64,000 nt of DNA from Lactarius indigo (GCA_025766275.1 JAFKAC010000037.1:124001-188000); one strand, 5' to 3'. Positions 35,219 to 48,829 are shown, numbered from the stretch's first letter. The notes: generated from the letters alone by a model not told the origin. A program made the numbers and translations.

Positions 35219-36090
35219 AGCTGGGACGCCACGGAACCCACTTCCATGCGCGAGTCTTAACAATATCCACCATTGAGTGGGTACAAAAAAATAAATAAAG
35301 TGGCCCACCTTACGCGCTTGAGGGCGTGGATTAGTCTGCCTTGCCGAAGTTCGGAGGCCGACGACACCCGACAATGTAGCGCCATGTCCCGCTGGTCTTG
35401 TTCTGGGCGCCTCGAAAAGGCGAAGGAGATCGCCGGTGCAGTGCCAAAGCAGAGGTTGGTCCGGGCCCAGGGGGGAAGGCATTGGAGGGGTCACAGGGCT
35501 AAGGTCCTTCAGCGAATCCCTGAGCGTTCTCGCGCGGCAGTGGGTCTATCCAAGAATATAGGAAAGTGGAGGGATGGTGACAATGGCTACGCACCAATCT
35601 TGTTGAGCACAAACATGAGCCGCTTGTCCTTCACCTCAAACCTGCACCTCGACCTGCTTGCTGCAGCCCCGGTCGTGTCGTGCGGATCAAGCACGAGCAG
35701 CACAATGCCTGGCTTGTTGGTGACCTTGCACAAGTGCGGATGTGGTGCCCTTTCACGTTGCCGCTCCCGACAGAGACTCGTTCCTATACAGCGAGCGGTA
35801 TGTCGTGCATGGTGGCAGACGCTGGTGGCAGACGCTGTTAGCCACGCAAGCGACAAAATCATCAGCGCAGGCGTCACCATTGCAACTTCGTGCCGTGGGC
35901 CGCGCGGAGGAGACTGGGAGGAACGAATCGGTAGCTAGGTCTGCGTGTAAGCTGGACTCGGATGGACGCACAGAGCATCTGCGCTACAGTAGGGGACTTT
36001 GTTGTGCGCCGCAGCTGGATCCTTTTTGAGTTCCGCACCAGCGCGAGGTTAGCCACATTGTCCTGAGCGATGAAAACCGGGCACATACTG
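35219..36090 (-). pseudogene. GNL3/YlqF-type GTPase fragment N3
   Basis: This is the closest paralogue of N1. The minus strand reads HLCKVTNKPGIVLLVLDPHD, then RCRFEVKDKRLMFVLNKI to a donor near 35597. After an intron ending in GGATAG the next exon begins with the aspartate of NKID and reads PLPRENAQGFAEG. A Gly/Pro-rich stretch (DAFPPGPGPTS-like) follows. The LDxxD and NKID motifs fit a circularly permuted GTPase, and no P-loop was found. The upstream exon with SLCRERQRERAPH is shared with N1 and N5. Confidence 0.55.
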
Positions 36091-36904
36091 TATTACTTGA
36101 GGAGCAGGTTTGGTTTCTTTTGAGAGGCTAAATGCTGTCGAGCTGGCTGTTTCGTCCTATGACGAAGTATAAACGAGAGGGGTGGAAGAAGGGTCGGAGC
36201 ATCGGCACTGGGATATTTGAGAAATGCGAGTGGCCACGAGTAGAACCAAACAGCGTAGTAGAATACCTCTGTCATCGGGTGTTGGTCCTATCTCCTCGAT
36301 ATTATTCATAAATACAGTAATCATGTAATATAACAATTATCTAATATGTCTATTCCGAGACAACAGCTCCGAGTCTGTGTCGACCTTGGAGCTTGGAGGC
36401 CGGTCCAGTACTGTATAAACCAGTTAGAAACCGTTGGAGAATGCGTGACACGCACAGTCTCATGCACTCACCATCTACAATCTCGTCGACCGACATCCCA
36501 ATCCTCCATCTCGATATCCCGGATGACGACCATTACTTCCATATTGCATTTCCGCAGGGGAAGGGGACGCCCCTCTTCCAAGGCCACCTCCAGTGTCCCG
36601 TGGCCCCGTTCTCCTAGCCGCTTTCCATTGCCCCCCTCTCCAGATATCCGTCTTCTCAGCAGCCTTCGGCGACGCGCCAGCATTATTTCCGAGCTCGACA
36701 TGGCCTGAACCGATTCGCTCGTCTCGCCTTCCTTCCCACGCATGTCGAGATATTCCTGAGCGTACCAACACACATCGTCCTGCCCGGCGCCTGGTCCTCC
36801 TTCCAAACGCACCTCGCCCGTACCCACACACTCAGCTCACCCGCATCCCTGCACTCCCCGACTGAGTTCATGCCCGCATCTTCACCACCACCGTCCCAGT
36901 GTAT

Positions 36905-37902
36905 CATAGTGTCTACCCCATAGGTATTCTAGCCACGCAGCCCACGGCTTGCCCAACAGCAGGTGCACCAGAACCCTCCAGTTCCACTCTCATTCGTCTT
37001 GACTCACGTCCCGCGATCTCGGCTGCCCGTCCTCGACCGGGTCTCGAAACGCTTCAGCGCTGCCGCGCAGCTGGAGCTATCCGCTGACGACGCTGACGCG
37101 TGCGTCGCGCGGCTAGCGGGCGGGCCACACCTCGCGGCGCTCGTGATGAGGTTCGCGCGCTTACCCGCCCGCGCATGGCCTGTCCTTCGTGCTTGTGCTA
37201 GCCCTGGCGCTCTGCGCCATGCGCGCGTTCTCGGCGCTGACCCTGCCGGCCTTCGACGCGGAGTTACTCTCCGCGACGCCAGGCACGCTTACACGTCTTA
37301 CGCTGCTCACCGGCACGCTTCCCTACGCGTTCGATGACGACGACTTTCTCACCGCACCCGCGCGTGCGCGTATTACCCACCTCACGCTGCCTCATTTCGT
37401 CGGTGTGCCCCCTGCAGCGCACGAAGTTCCACCCGCCGCCGTGCCACGCCTTGCCGTACTCAACAGCAGTCCTGGCCTCGCCTTGGCAGTCGCTCCTGGC
37501 CGACCGCTCCTCCGCGTGACGCTGCTCATGGCGAGCACGCTGTACGACGGCCTTCGCCCCGCGGCGCTGTTTGGCGCGCTCTGCGGCGCACTGAAGGAGC
37601 TCGTGCTCGTTCTTGCGCCCGACGTGGACGTGCATATATGCGCGGGTGGCTATTGGGCGCGCTGGGAAATACAGGTGCGGGGCTTGAGATGAACTGGGCC
37701 TGGATGGCACTTCAGATGAGGTACGCGTTTGCTGCCCTCCTCTATACCATTTGTCTCTGACTGATCGATACTAGGTCTCGCTGCAAGCGCTATACAAGGC
37801 AAGTCGCCTCGCTATTGCCGAACGGGCATTCACTTCGTACGCTCCGCCTCCGGGCCACTTTGGCGACCGGGGCTGTCAAGTTGGAGGGTACGCGTGAACT
37901 AA
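36905..37902 (+). pseudogene. LRR/F-box-like hypothetical protein, copy F2 (3' truncated)
   Basis: The best preserved middle part of this family. It reads FVLTHVPRSRLPVLDRVSKR and LAGGPHLAALV, and after a frame change FDAELLSATPGTLTRLTLL. It stays open across the site that is frameshifted in F1, reading LPYAFDDDDFLTAPARARI. The C-terminal exon after a GT-AG intron near 37720-37773 lacks about 100 bases present in F1 and F4 (the LWTRPPLGS segment), then ends VRVN. At least one frame change and this deletion make it a likely pseudogene. Confidence 0.5.
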
Positions 37903-38305
37903 GCTCATGTATGTTCATTGTTTTCTTGCGTGTATATCCCCCTCATTCGATAACCACGCTCATTACAACTTGACCATTTTTTCTTGGAAGAGATGGGCAC
38001 GGGTCTCCATCCAGACAGTCTCTCTTTATTTGATCGCTGCATGATCGCTACCCGATATCCTCGCATAATATCTAGTTCCGTCGTAAATACAGTACATCAC
38101 GTTACTCCCACCGTGTACATAACACATGACACGTACTCAGCAATTCATTACCTGGTCTAAACTGTCCTGAATCGTGTGCTTCACTCTTCTACCTGAAAAT
38201 AGTTGCTAAGTACGGTATAATGACTGTGATAGGGTCTTGTAGCAAGTAAGTGTCAATAAATAACACACATAAGCACATGCTGATGCTGGTGGGAGATAGA
38301 TCGGA

Positions 38306-39174
38306 TCAGATCATTGAGAAATTACTGTATTGCGCCGAAAACAAATTTCGCCCAATCTGATCGGCTTGATCACTGTCCACCGGAACCAGTTCGAACGTGC
38401 CCCCGCTTGGCCTGTATACCATGGAAAGGCGGAGGGGTGCGCTGGTGCAGTGCCAAGGGAAATTCGTGTGCTGGTATCGGGTCGGGAAGCGGGGGCGTAA
38501 CGTTAGGGTCATGGGGCGGAGGAGCTCCAATCGGGTATGTGATTTCTCACGCGGCACCAGGTCTATCCGAGAATTCGAGAGAGAAGGGCTGATTGGAGGC
38601 GCAAAGCACGTACCAATCAAGCCCGAACCGAACCGCTTTCCCTCCACCTCGTGCCCGGACATCTTCGACTGGCCAGCTGCGAAACCCAATCGGACCGTGG
38701 GCGTCAGGCACGAGAAATCCCGTGGCGAGCTCATGGATGTAGAATGGCTACCACAACTACAGTATTCCTTCGTGTTGGCGCTCCTGGGAGGTCCTAGCTC
38801 CGATGCAACAGATAGGCCATTGCGCATGGAGGGGAAAGCCGCTAGCTACACGAGCGACAAGAGTCTGGGCTTGACGTCGTTGCGTTTTTGCGACATGGGT
38901 TACACGGCGGAGACTGGGCAAAACTGATCAGTGTCCAGGTTGGGGAGTAAGATAGAGAGGATGGTGATTTCTCTGCATTGCTTACCCTGAGATCGGCAGG
39001 CGGGGGGACATCTGGGTCCTTTTCGAGCTTTGAGTCGGACCGATATCTTATAATTGGGTACTTACGCAATTTAAGAGGCAGGCTTGGTTTGCCTTGTTGA
39101 AGTTTTGCGTGGGTCATTGAGAGGGTCACAAGGTTAATTAAGGGAGGTATTGTCGAGCTGACTGTTTCTGACAA
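38306..39174 (-). pseudogene. GNL3/YlqF-type GTPase fragment N4
   Basis: This is the paralogue of N2 and N7. The minus strand contains LVPREKSHTRLELLRPMT immediately after an acceptor ending GGATAG, so the aspartate of NKID is formed by splicing. The sequence then reads PTRYQHTNFPWHCTSAP and FELVPVDSDQ. The upstream half with the LDARD motif is eroded, and an intron-exon frame is hard to follow. No P-loop is visible. It lies directly left of array gene C, the same place as N2 before gene B. Confidence 0.5.
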
Positions 39175-39515
39175 ATTAGCGCGAACGAAAGTAATGAAAA
39201 ATGTTTGATATAAAAAGAAACCCCAACGGCTACAAGTCGATCCGATGACCGTGGTCGACTACCCTGCGTCTTCGGAGGCTTGACGGTTTCAGGCAGGTTG
39301 TTGGCTCGTCATACGTGTCATGGACGAGAAAGTGGGAATAGAACGGCGGGCGCTTCCTCAATGCGCTATTTCCCACGTGCGCATGTCCGAGTCTCACGGC
39401 TTTCTTGCGTCTGTCTACTTCCATCCATCCGAGTCGCTCCTACATCAATCTTTGCTTCATCAGAGTTTTTCACATGGCACCAAGGCCTAGAAAGCCAAAT
39501 TTATCATATTTTGGG

Positions 39516-42500
39516 ATGGGATCGAGTTCGCGATCTGCAACTGATATGGACGACCAAGCTCAGTTAGTCGAACAGCTTCCACGTAAGCATAGGCTGACCT
39601 GTTCGCGTACAGATATATTTATTTGAAAGGTATATGAGACCTACCATTTCTTATGAGCAGGGTTGATTTTCGCGTAGAAATATCTATCGATTTTATCGAG
39701 AAATATCCTACATCCGACCTAGAGCTCGTTTTCAAGGACGATGCCGGTGTCAAATACATGTCTAAAAAATTCAAGAACGGTGCCCCTGTTCTATGGAAAC
39801 CCGACATGTTCGTTTCATTGGCCGTGTTTTACCTTACCATCGAATACTAATTTCTATCGGACAGCCATGTTAGGACCCACACCAGTGCTACGTTGACCAT
39901 CCAGCGAGCGGGTTTCAAAATAATGGCTGCCGACATTTCGGTCAAGTTTAAGCCAGACAAGTCTGGAGACGACAATGTTGTCTGTCTTGAAGGTGGTGAT
40001 GTCTTGCTCCTAGTACCGTCCGCTTCATGCTGAGAGGCTTCACAGATATCAACCGGCGCGTTGCCGTGACTTTTGTGTACGAGAAACCTAAACCCGTGGG
40101 TCTTTGGTTGTTACCTGGCGCCAGGAAGCTGTTTAATTCCTCCTATAGTTGGCAAGCGTCACTCGCGTTCTTGGCCCTCGGCCCACCTTCTCAAATACCA
40201 TCATCCCGCAATATCGTCGTCAAATTCCAACAGTCCAGTTCCGGGTGCTTATTATAGGAAGGGCAAATGCGGGAAAGACTTCGATCCTGCAGAGAATATG
40301 TGATACGACAGAGAGCCCCGCCATTTACCGAGGAAGCGAGGAGGTACGTGGCTCAACCTTTTCGTCGGTGAATGTGATCTCACTTCCGATCAGGTTAGAC
40401 TCGACCCGTCCATGGATGTTAGTGATAATAGTGCTTCTCTTTGGTTGCCTCTAAACATGGAGTTAGCGAGGCGAGCACACGGTCGACGATGAACTCGTGT
40501 TCTCCAATCATAAGGGCTACGTTTTCCACGACTCTTGCGGTATTGAGTCGGGTAGTAGAGAGGAACTCGGCATTTTGAACGAATTTATTCGACGCAAGTG
40601 TGGAGAAACCCGACTTCGAGACAGATTGCATGCGATATGGTTTGGACTCTCGAGTGTTCACAATTGCGCCAACTGACAGTCATACTATTTTGAGGTACTG
40701 CGTCCCAATGGACAACCAACGACCGGAGCTCGATCTGAGGTTTTTCAAGGACATCTGTCCTGATGGGAATGGTGCGTCATTACTGACGTTTGTGACTGTA
40801 TTAAGAAAGTTTTCAGTGCCTGTTGTCGTCTTGTTTACAAAGTATGATCAATTCCTACGAAATGTCCAAATCTATGTGGAGGATTTCGGAAGCCCAGATG
40901 ACAATGTGCCTGATGTGGCGGAGAAACAATTCCAAGAGCACTACCTATGTGTCCTTGATGATAATGTTAGATTCGTGCGATTAGAAAGTGAGTTGAGAGG
41001 CAAATAGCGAGTTACGTGCTAACGGTTTTGGGCAGAAATGCACAAGCAAAGTATGGGCTGCGATAAACTTATTGAGACGACAGCTGCAGCTTTGAATGAT
41101 GACATCATCGGATTGATGCTGTTGACCGTGCAAAGAGGTAACTTAGAATTGAGTGTTACAGCAGCTTTGAAGCGGTGAGTATGCCAATGGAAGGGCAACG
41201 TGAGCGACGATGACAAGGAGCATTGCAGTACCCGTTCCCATGATGACGTGGGGATCAAAGAAATAGTCCGGGAATGTCTTTTACCGTTTCCGTACATCTG
41301 GGTAAGTATCGATAAAGTATTACAGCAAATTGTGGCCCAGAATTCATAATCCTTGATACCGCGTAACTACTAGTTGGTGAGTGTGAGCTCTTACTCACAG
41401 TTTTGAGATCTACCAACCTGACCATGTTCGTGCACTGGACTGCAGATTGTGAGTAGTTGCTATGGCTCTCTGTGTTTCGAGCCTGTCGACGATAGCTGTC
41501 CTCAACTCTCCAGAGGGTGAGTGGCTGCCGTGTGGTGCTGTGTTTCAAGCGTGCTGACGACGGCTGTCCTCGGCTGTCCAGACTGTGAGTGACTGCCATG
41601 TGTCGCTGTATTTCGAGCGTGCTGACGACAGCTGTCCTCGGCTCTCCAGTTGGTGAGTGGGTGCCGTGGCTAACTGGTTTCGAGCGTGCTGATGACGACT
41701 GTCCTCGGCACGCCAGGATGTGAGTGGCTACCGTGTATCGCTGTGTTTCGAGCTTGCTGAAGATGGCTCTCCTTGGCATGTCAGGATGTGAGTGGCTGCC
41801 GTGTGTTGCTGTTGTTCAAACCTGCTGACGATAGCTATCCTTGGCTGTCCAGGATGTGAGTGGTTACCGCGGCTTGCCGGTTTCGGGCCTGCTGACGACT
41901 GCTGTCCTCGGCTGTCCAGCTCGTGAGTGGCTGCCGTGGCTCGCTGGTTTCGAGCGTGCTGACGACGGCTGTCTTTGGCTCTCCAGTTCGTGAGTGGCTG
42001 CCGTGTATCGCTGCGTTTCGAGCGTGCTGACCACGGCTGTCCTTGGCCCTTCAGTTGGTAAGTGGCTGCCGTGGTTTGCTGTGTTTCAGGTCTGCTGATG
42101 ACAGCTGTCCTTGGCTCTCCAGTTCGTGAGTGGCTGCCGTAGCTCGCTGGTTTCGAGCGTGCTGACGGCGGCTGTCCTGGGCACGCCAGGATGTGAGTGG
42201 CTGCCGTGTATCGCTGTGTTTCGAGACTGCTGAAGATGGTTCTCGGCATGCCAGGATGTGAGTGGCTGTCGTGTGTCGCTGTGTCTCGAACCTGCTGACA
42301 ACGGTTGTCCTCTGCTCTCCAGTTGGTGAGTGGCTGCCGTGGTTCGTTGGTTTCGAGCCTGCTGACGACGGCTGTCCTTGGCTCTCCAGGGAGTGAGTGG
42401 CTTCCATGGTTCGCTGTGTTTCGGCTCTGCTGACGACGGATGTCGTTGGCTGTCCAGTTCGTGAGTGAATGCCATGTGTCGCTGTGTTTCAAGCCTGCTG

Positions 42501-45500
42501 ATGATGGCTGTCGTTGGCCCTCCAGTTCGTAAGTGGCTGCCGTGGTTCGCTGTATTTTGGGTCTGCTGACGGCAGCTGTCCTTGGCTCTCCAGACAGTGA
42601 GTGGTTGCCGTTGCTCGCTGATGTCTAGCCTGCTTACGGCGCCTGTGCTCGGCTCTCCAGTTTGTGAGCTGCCGTGGCTCGCTAATTTTAAGCCTGCTGA
42701 CGACGGCTGTCCTCGGCATGCCAGGATGTGAGTGGCTACCGTGTATCGCTGTGTTTAGAGCCTGCTAAAGATGGCTCTCCTCGACATGCCAGTGTGTAAG
42801 TGGCTGCCGTGTGTTGTTGTGTTTCGGGCCTGCTGACGATAGCTATTCTCGGCTGTCCAGGATGTGAGCGGTTATCGCGACTTGCTGGTTTTGAGTCTGC
42901 TAACGATGGCTGTCCTGGGCTCTCCAGGAAGTGAGTGGCTGCCTTGGCTCGCTGGTTTCGAGCGTGCTGATGACGACTGTCTTTGGCTTTCCAGTTCGTG
43001 AGTGACTGCCATGTGTCGCTGTATTCTGAGCCTGCTGAAGATGGCTGTCCTCGGCTCTCCAGTTCGTGAGTGGCTGCCAAGGTTTGCTGTGATTCGGGTC
43101 TGCTGACGACAGCTGTCCTCGGCTCTCTAGGGAGTGGGTGGCTGCTGTGACTCACTGTTTCGAGCCTGCTGACGACGGCTGTCTTCGGCTCTTCAGAGAG
43201 TGAGTGACGGCCGTGTGTCGCTGTGTTTAGAGCCTGCTGACGATGGCTGTCCTTGCTCTCCAGTTGGTGAGTGGCTGCCATGGCTTACTGTTTCCAGCCT
43301 GCTGATGACAGCTGTCCTCGGCTCTCCAGAGAGTGAGTGGCTGCCGTGGCTCACTGTTTCCAGCATGCTGACGACAGCTGTCCTCTCGGCTATTCAGAGA
43401 GTGAGTGACTGCGGTGGTTCGCTGTGTTTCGAGACTGCTGACGAAGACTGTCCTTGGCTCTCCAGGAAGTGAGTGGCTGCTATGTCTCGCTGTGTTTCGA
43501 ACCTGCTGACGACAGTTATCCTCGGCTGTCCAGGATGTGAGTGGTTACCATGGCTCGCTGGTTCGAGCCTGCTGACGACGGCTGTCTTTGGCTGTCCAGG
43601 GAGTGAGTGACTGCCATGTGTCGCTGTGTTCTGAGCCTGCTGACGACGGCTGTCCTTGGCTCTCCAGAGAGTGAGTGGCTGCCATGGTTCGCTGTGTTTT
43701 GGGTCTACTGACAATGGCTGTCCTCGGTTGTCCAGAGAGTGAGTGGCCGCAGTGGCTCACCTTTTTCAGCCTGCTGACGACGGCTGTCCTCGGCTGTCCA
43801 GTATGTGAGTGTCTACCGTTGTTCGCTGGTTTCGGGCCCACTGACGACGGCTGTCCTTGGCTCTCTAGGCAGTGAGTGGCTGCCATGATTTGGTGTGTTG
43901 AGGGTCTGTTGACAGCGGCTGTCCTCGACTGTCCAGGATGTTAGTGGCTACCGTGGCTCGCTGGTTTCGAGCCTGCTGATGACAGCTTTCCTGGGCACTC
44001 CAGTTCGTGAGTGGCTGCGATGGTTCTCTGGGTTTCAAGCTTGCTGATGACGGCTGTCCTGGGCTCTCCAGTTCGTGAGTGGCTGCCGTGGCTCACTAGT
44101 TTCCAGCATGCTGAAGTCGGCTGTCTTTGACTCTCCAGAGAGTGAGTGGCTGCCGTGGCTCACTGTTTCCAGCCTGCTGACGATGGCTGTCCTTGGCTGT
44201 CCAGTATGTGAGTGGCTGCCATGGTTCGCTGGTTTCAAGCCTGCTGATGACGGCTGTCCTTGGCTCTCTAGCGAGTGAGTGGCTGCCATTGTTTCCCTGT
44301 TTTGGGTCGGCCGACGACGGCTATCCTCGGCTCTCCAGGAAGTGAGTGGCTACCGTGGTTTGCTGGTCTCGAGCCTGCTGACAACGTCTGTCCTGGGCTC
44401 TCCAGTTCGTGAGTGGCTGCTATGGCTCGCTATGTTTCGAGCCTGCTGACGATGACTGTCCTCGGCTCTCCAGTTCGTGAGTTGCTGCCGTGGCTCGCTG
44501 GTTTCGAGCCTGCTGACGACGGCTGTCTTCGGCTTTCCAGGGAGTGGGTGGCTGCCATGGTTCGTTGGTTTCGAGCGTGCTGACGATGGCAGTCCTTGGC
44601 TCTCCAGAGAGTGAGTGGCTGCCACGGTTCGCTGTGTTTCGCGTCTGCTGACGACGGCTGTCCTTGGCATGCCAGGGTGTGAGTGGTTGCCTGTGGCTCA
44701 CTGTTTCCAGCCTGCTGATGACGGTGGTCCCGGGCTCTCCAGGAAGTGAGTGGCTGCTGTGGTTCGCTGGTTTCGGGCCTGCTGACGATGGCTGTCTTTG
44801 GCTCTCTAGCGAGTGAGTGGCTTCCATGGTTTGCTGTGTTTCTGGTCTGCTGACGATGGCCGTCCTTGGCTGTCCAGGATGTGAGTGGCTGCCATGGCTC
44901 ACTGTTTCCAGCCTGCTGACGACGGCTGTCCTTGGCTGTCCAGTATGTGAGTGTCTGCCGTAGTTCGCTGGTTTCGAGCCTGCTGACGCTGGCTGTCCTT
45001 GGCTCTCTAGCGAGTGAGTGGCTGCCATGGTTTGCTTTGTTTCCGGTCTGCTCCTGACAGCTATCCTTGGTTCTCCAGGAAGTGAGTGGCTGCCATGGCC
45101 CCCTGGTTTCGAGCCTGCTGATTACGCCTGTTCTCGTCTCTCCAGAGAGTGAGTGGCTGCCATGGTTCTCTGTGTTTTGAGCCTGCTGACAACGGCTCTC
45201 CTCGGCTCTCTAGACAGTGAGTTGCTGTCGTGGTTCGGTGTGTTTTGGGTCTGCTGATGAAGACTATCCTCCGCTCTCCAGTTTGTGAGTGGCTGTCATG
45301 ATTCACTGTGTTTCGGGTCTGCTGACGATGGTTATCCTCGGCTCTGCAGGAAGTGAGTGTCTGCCATAGCTCGCTGGTTGCGAGCCTGCTGATGATGCCT
45401 GCTCTCGGCTCTCCAGAGAGTGAGTGGCTGCCGTGGTCCTCTGTGTTTCGAGCCTGCTGACAACTGCTGTCCTCTGCTTTTCAGATAGTGAGTGGCTGCC

Positions 45501-46448
45501 ATGGTTCGCTTTGTTTCGGTACTGTTGATGAGGGCTATTATCGGCTCTCCAGGAAGTGAGTAGCTGCCATGGCTCGCTGGTTGTGAGCCTGCTGATGATG
45601 CCTGTTCTCGGATTTCCAGGGAGTGAGTGGCTGCCATGGCTCGCTGTGTTTCGAGCCTGCTGACGACGGCTGTCTTTGGCTCCAGTCTGTGAGTGGCTGC
45701 CGTTTTTCGCTGTTTTTCAGGTCTGCTGATGACAGCTGTCCACGGCTATCCAGTTGGTGAATGTCTGCCGTATGTCGCTGTTTTTCGAGCCTGCTGATGA
45801 CCCCTGCCGTCAAATTTTCAGGATGTGTGTTGTTGTATACCTTTCTGCGTTTTTTTACCTGTTAACCATATTTTTCTTTGACTCTTCGTTGATTCTATTC
45901 ATCACTGATCAACTAGCACGTGTGTGACTGCTCTCTTTCTAGCTCACTATTGGGTTTCACCGCTAGTTCTCCAGTTTGTAAGTGCTTTCTGTATTTTCAC
46001 CGAACCTAGTCTCACGTTTCCATCAGGCAGTGCAGATTATGTCACTTCCCACCATTCAAAATGTGTTCTTTTCGTATTACACTCTTCTATCCCTGGCTGA
46101 TGATTTTTTATCTCTTTAGCTTATTTCGACTGGTCTTGGCGCCGGTTATCATTTGATCTTTGGTATTTCACGTTTATTATTTTTAGCGCCTATTTAACTT
46201 TTGTCCAAGCTGTTATCCTCATCTTGAAGCATGCCACTTTCTTACGTTTCCGAGCCATGTTACCTGAATCAGCTTTAATCCGCGCGGAGGTTGACTATCG
46301 GGAGGCAAATGTTGACTCAAAGATTCGACAACACCTTAGTGCACCTTCTCAAGAGCACTCCGATGAGTCATTTACAGCCTTTATTATGTCCACTGATTGG
46401 TTCGTTCATTTTTTAATCTTTCAAGACATTATCTCCTCAAACCTTTAG
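39516..46448 (+). CDS. Array gene C: C2-like domain, P-loop GTPase, 66 one-codon exons, C-terminus frameshifted
   Basis: ATG 39516 opens with GSSSRSATDMDDQAQLVEQL. C2-like exons read DLELVFKDDAGVKYMS. The G domain has GRANAGKTSILQRI (exon from about 40149), HDSCGIESGS (G3) and VVLFTKYDQFLRNV (G4). The last G-domain exon ends LLPFPYIW at a codon boundary near 41303. Then come TTG 41374-41376, 66 single-codon exons (41446-45824), CAC 45917 and TTT 45975. The tail is a 36-nt exon at 46027-46062 (AVQIMSLPTIQN), a 43-nt exon at 46120-46162 and a last exon from 46210. One base is missing near 46396 compared with B and D, so the ending differs (ISSNL instead of YLLR). This is the longest array in the window. 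Confidence 0.65.
41377..45824 (+). repeat. Array C: 66 intron-like units with one-codon exons
   Basis: Unit length is 64 to 68 nt. Triplets by unit: GAT 5,6,7,12,13,20,22,32,38,52,66; TTC 9,11,16,17,24,25,39,40,45,46; AGA 27,29,30,34,35,41,48,56,60; GAA 23,31,44,50,55,59,62; GGA 15,26,33,47,63; TTG 4,10,14,28,65; TAT 36,42,53; CGA 43,51,54; ACA 18,57; TTT 19,58; ATT 1; AGG 2; ACT 3; CTC 8; TGT 21; GCA 37; GGT 49; ATA 61; TCT 64. No stop codon occurs. All donors keep GT, with variants GTGGGT, GTTAGT and GTGAAT, and all acceptors keep AG. Short runs of units have been copied together: TTC TTC GGA AGA occurs at 24-27 and at 45-48. Confidence 0.95.
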
Positions 46449-46972
46449 TACAGTCTCAGTTTTTGATTGAAAGCACATAGACGTGATCATTGGTTCCCCC
46501 CATTTTGGCGATCGGTATTCCCATGCAAGCTTATCTAATTCTTGGAGTCGGGGAACACAGCATGGAAGATATGTAGATCTATTATTGAATTGTCCAGGAA
46601 TTGTGTACTAGTTGTGCCATGTATGATGTATACAATCGAACTTGATGTCCTAGACTGTGTCTACCCCCAATCATTTGTCCGGTCCCCGTACAATACAGCC
46701 TTGTCCGTTACCCTCCATATTGTCGACTTCTTTGTGCTTACCGATACACATCGATTGTTATGTCTCCTAACCCTCGTGCTTCACCATCACGTCTCTTTGG
46801 TCATGCGTTTGATCTTGTTTCCCACTTCCGCTATACCGTTTCCTCTATCTCGACCTACTTAGCACGCTCTCGGGACCACGAATATGCACTGATGATGCCA
46901 TTTACACACAAGATCCTATGTTTGCACGAATCCATTAACGTTGATGCCGCCTCCGCTTTCAGGCCTGCGGCT

Positions 46973-48190
46973 CTATGTCAACATTATCGCCCAGTCTCCT
47001 CTACGCCCACATATACAAGGTGGCTTGATTGGGGATAGCCAATATCCAACCACCGAAGACATTATGAATAGGCGAGAGTAGGCTAACAGGGAACGAAGCG
47101 TAGGACTGGAAGGAGACCCACAATGTGAGGAGATGAGTACGAGCACCTTGGTAAACTCGGACGTCGTGTTGAATTTGGAGTGATTGTAAGCCTTCATCAG
47201 CACTTCAGCTAACATGTGTAGGAGGATCTCCGCGACGTGCGGTGGAAGAGTGTTGGAGGAGCGGAGACAAGATAGGAAGAAGGACACAGAACGCATAGTT
47301 GGAGGTGGGGCCATCAAGATCTTCCGCTTTGACCACTTTTGTTCTGGTATTCCCTCACCTTTAACAATGATGCAATTGGGAGGGCGACTATCCGCAGGAC
47401 ATGTTCTGTACGTCCCGTCAACTGGGACGCCACAGAAAGCACTTTCACGCGTGTCTTGAATACATTCACCATCAAGCGGGCACGAAAAAAAAGTGGCCCA
47501 CCTTATACGCTTGAGGGTGCTGCATCGCAGACGTTCGGGAGGCTGACGATTCCCAACAATGAATTGCTGTGACCCGCTGGTCTTGTACGTCTCGAAAGGG
47601 CGAAGGAAATTGCTAGTGCAGTACCAAAGAAGAGGTTGGTCTGGGTCTACAGTGGGGAAGGGTATCATTGGGGTCATGATGTGGGGCTCCCAGCGAATTC
47701 TCGCTCGGGACCGGTCTATCTAGAGAAATAGGAGTGTAAAGGGATGGAGACAGACGGCTACGCACTAATCTTGTTGAGCACGAACACGAGTTTGTCTTCC
47801 ACCTCGCACTTGCTCCTCGACCAACTTGCTGGGGCCCTGGTCGTGTCGTACACGAGCAGTACAGGTCGGCCTCGTCGGCGACCTTGCGCAGCGCACGGAT
47901 GTGGTGTCCTTTCATCTTGCCGCTCCCGACAGAGGCTTGCTCCGACACAGTAGATGGGATGTCGTGAATGACGCCAGACGCTGTTAGCCACGCAAGTGAC
48001 GAAAGCGTGAGGTCAGAAATCATCATTACGTCTTCGTGCCGTGGGTCGGGCGGCCGAGACTAGGCGGAACGGATTGGTGACATGCCGACGATTGAGTTGG
48101 ACGGGAATGGACGTATGGAGCATTTGTGTTACGGACTCCGTGATGAGGCATCTGCGCCGGGCCTGGATCCTTTTTGAGTTCTGCGCCAGT
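46973..48190 (-). pseudogene. GNL3/YlqF-type GTPase fragment N5 and adjoining unrecognised minus-strand exons
   Basis: The right part reads GKMKGHHIRALRKVADEADL, then LVYDTTRAPA and VFVLNKI up to a donor near 47770. The ADEADL-VLLV-LD core and NKI-D match circularly permuted GTPases. The left part, 46973-47340 on the minus strand, reads LPPHVAEILLHMLAEVLMKA and matches the segment at 34800-35200 in block 2. That segment may be the 3' end of the same gene or a neighbour. Several frames are needed, so this is a decayed copy. Confidence 0.45.
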
Positions 48191-48829
48191 AAGTAGTTAG
48201 TTCCGTCGTTCTGCGCGACGAAAATCAGGTGTATATGAAAAGGATTACAGGGTTGGATGGTGTCGAGCTGGTTGTTTCGTCCTGTGGTGAATTAGTGTAG
48301 ACGAGAGGGATATGAGAAGGGATGAAGTGGCGCTGGAGATATTTGAGAGAAACGCGAGTGGCCGAACCAAACGGCGTAGTCGACTATCCAATGTCATCGG
48401 GTGTTGAGGCTGTTGAGTAAGAGGCGTGAGTTGGCGGTGCCAAGACGTCGTCATAAATGATAAGCTGTGGAGGAACAGACCCCAGGCCAAGCACCAGCTC
48501 ACGCGACTCACGCTCTAGTCGCGTCGACCTGAGGCGGTCCGGTCTGATACCGCCTATTTTCACACGTGCATACAGGTAACCCCGAGGAAAAGCACATGGT
48601 TTTTATACTGACCTAGTTAGAAGTTATGCTGGTAATTCGCTTTGAATGTTGCTAATACGTTTGATGATAGAACAAGATGTCGACATGCATTGATACGAGC
48701 GAGTTGATTGAAATTGGTTGAACGATCGTTCAGTCACGACTGGTGGCGCGGTGGCGGTCGAGTGGCGATATAAATAAAGGTGAACCGTGTGAACCATCAA
48801 TCGAATCGATCAACGACTCTTGCTTCTGT

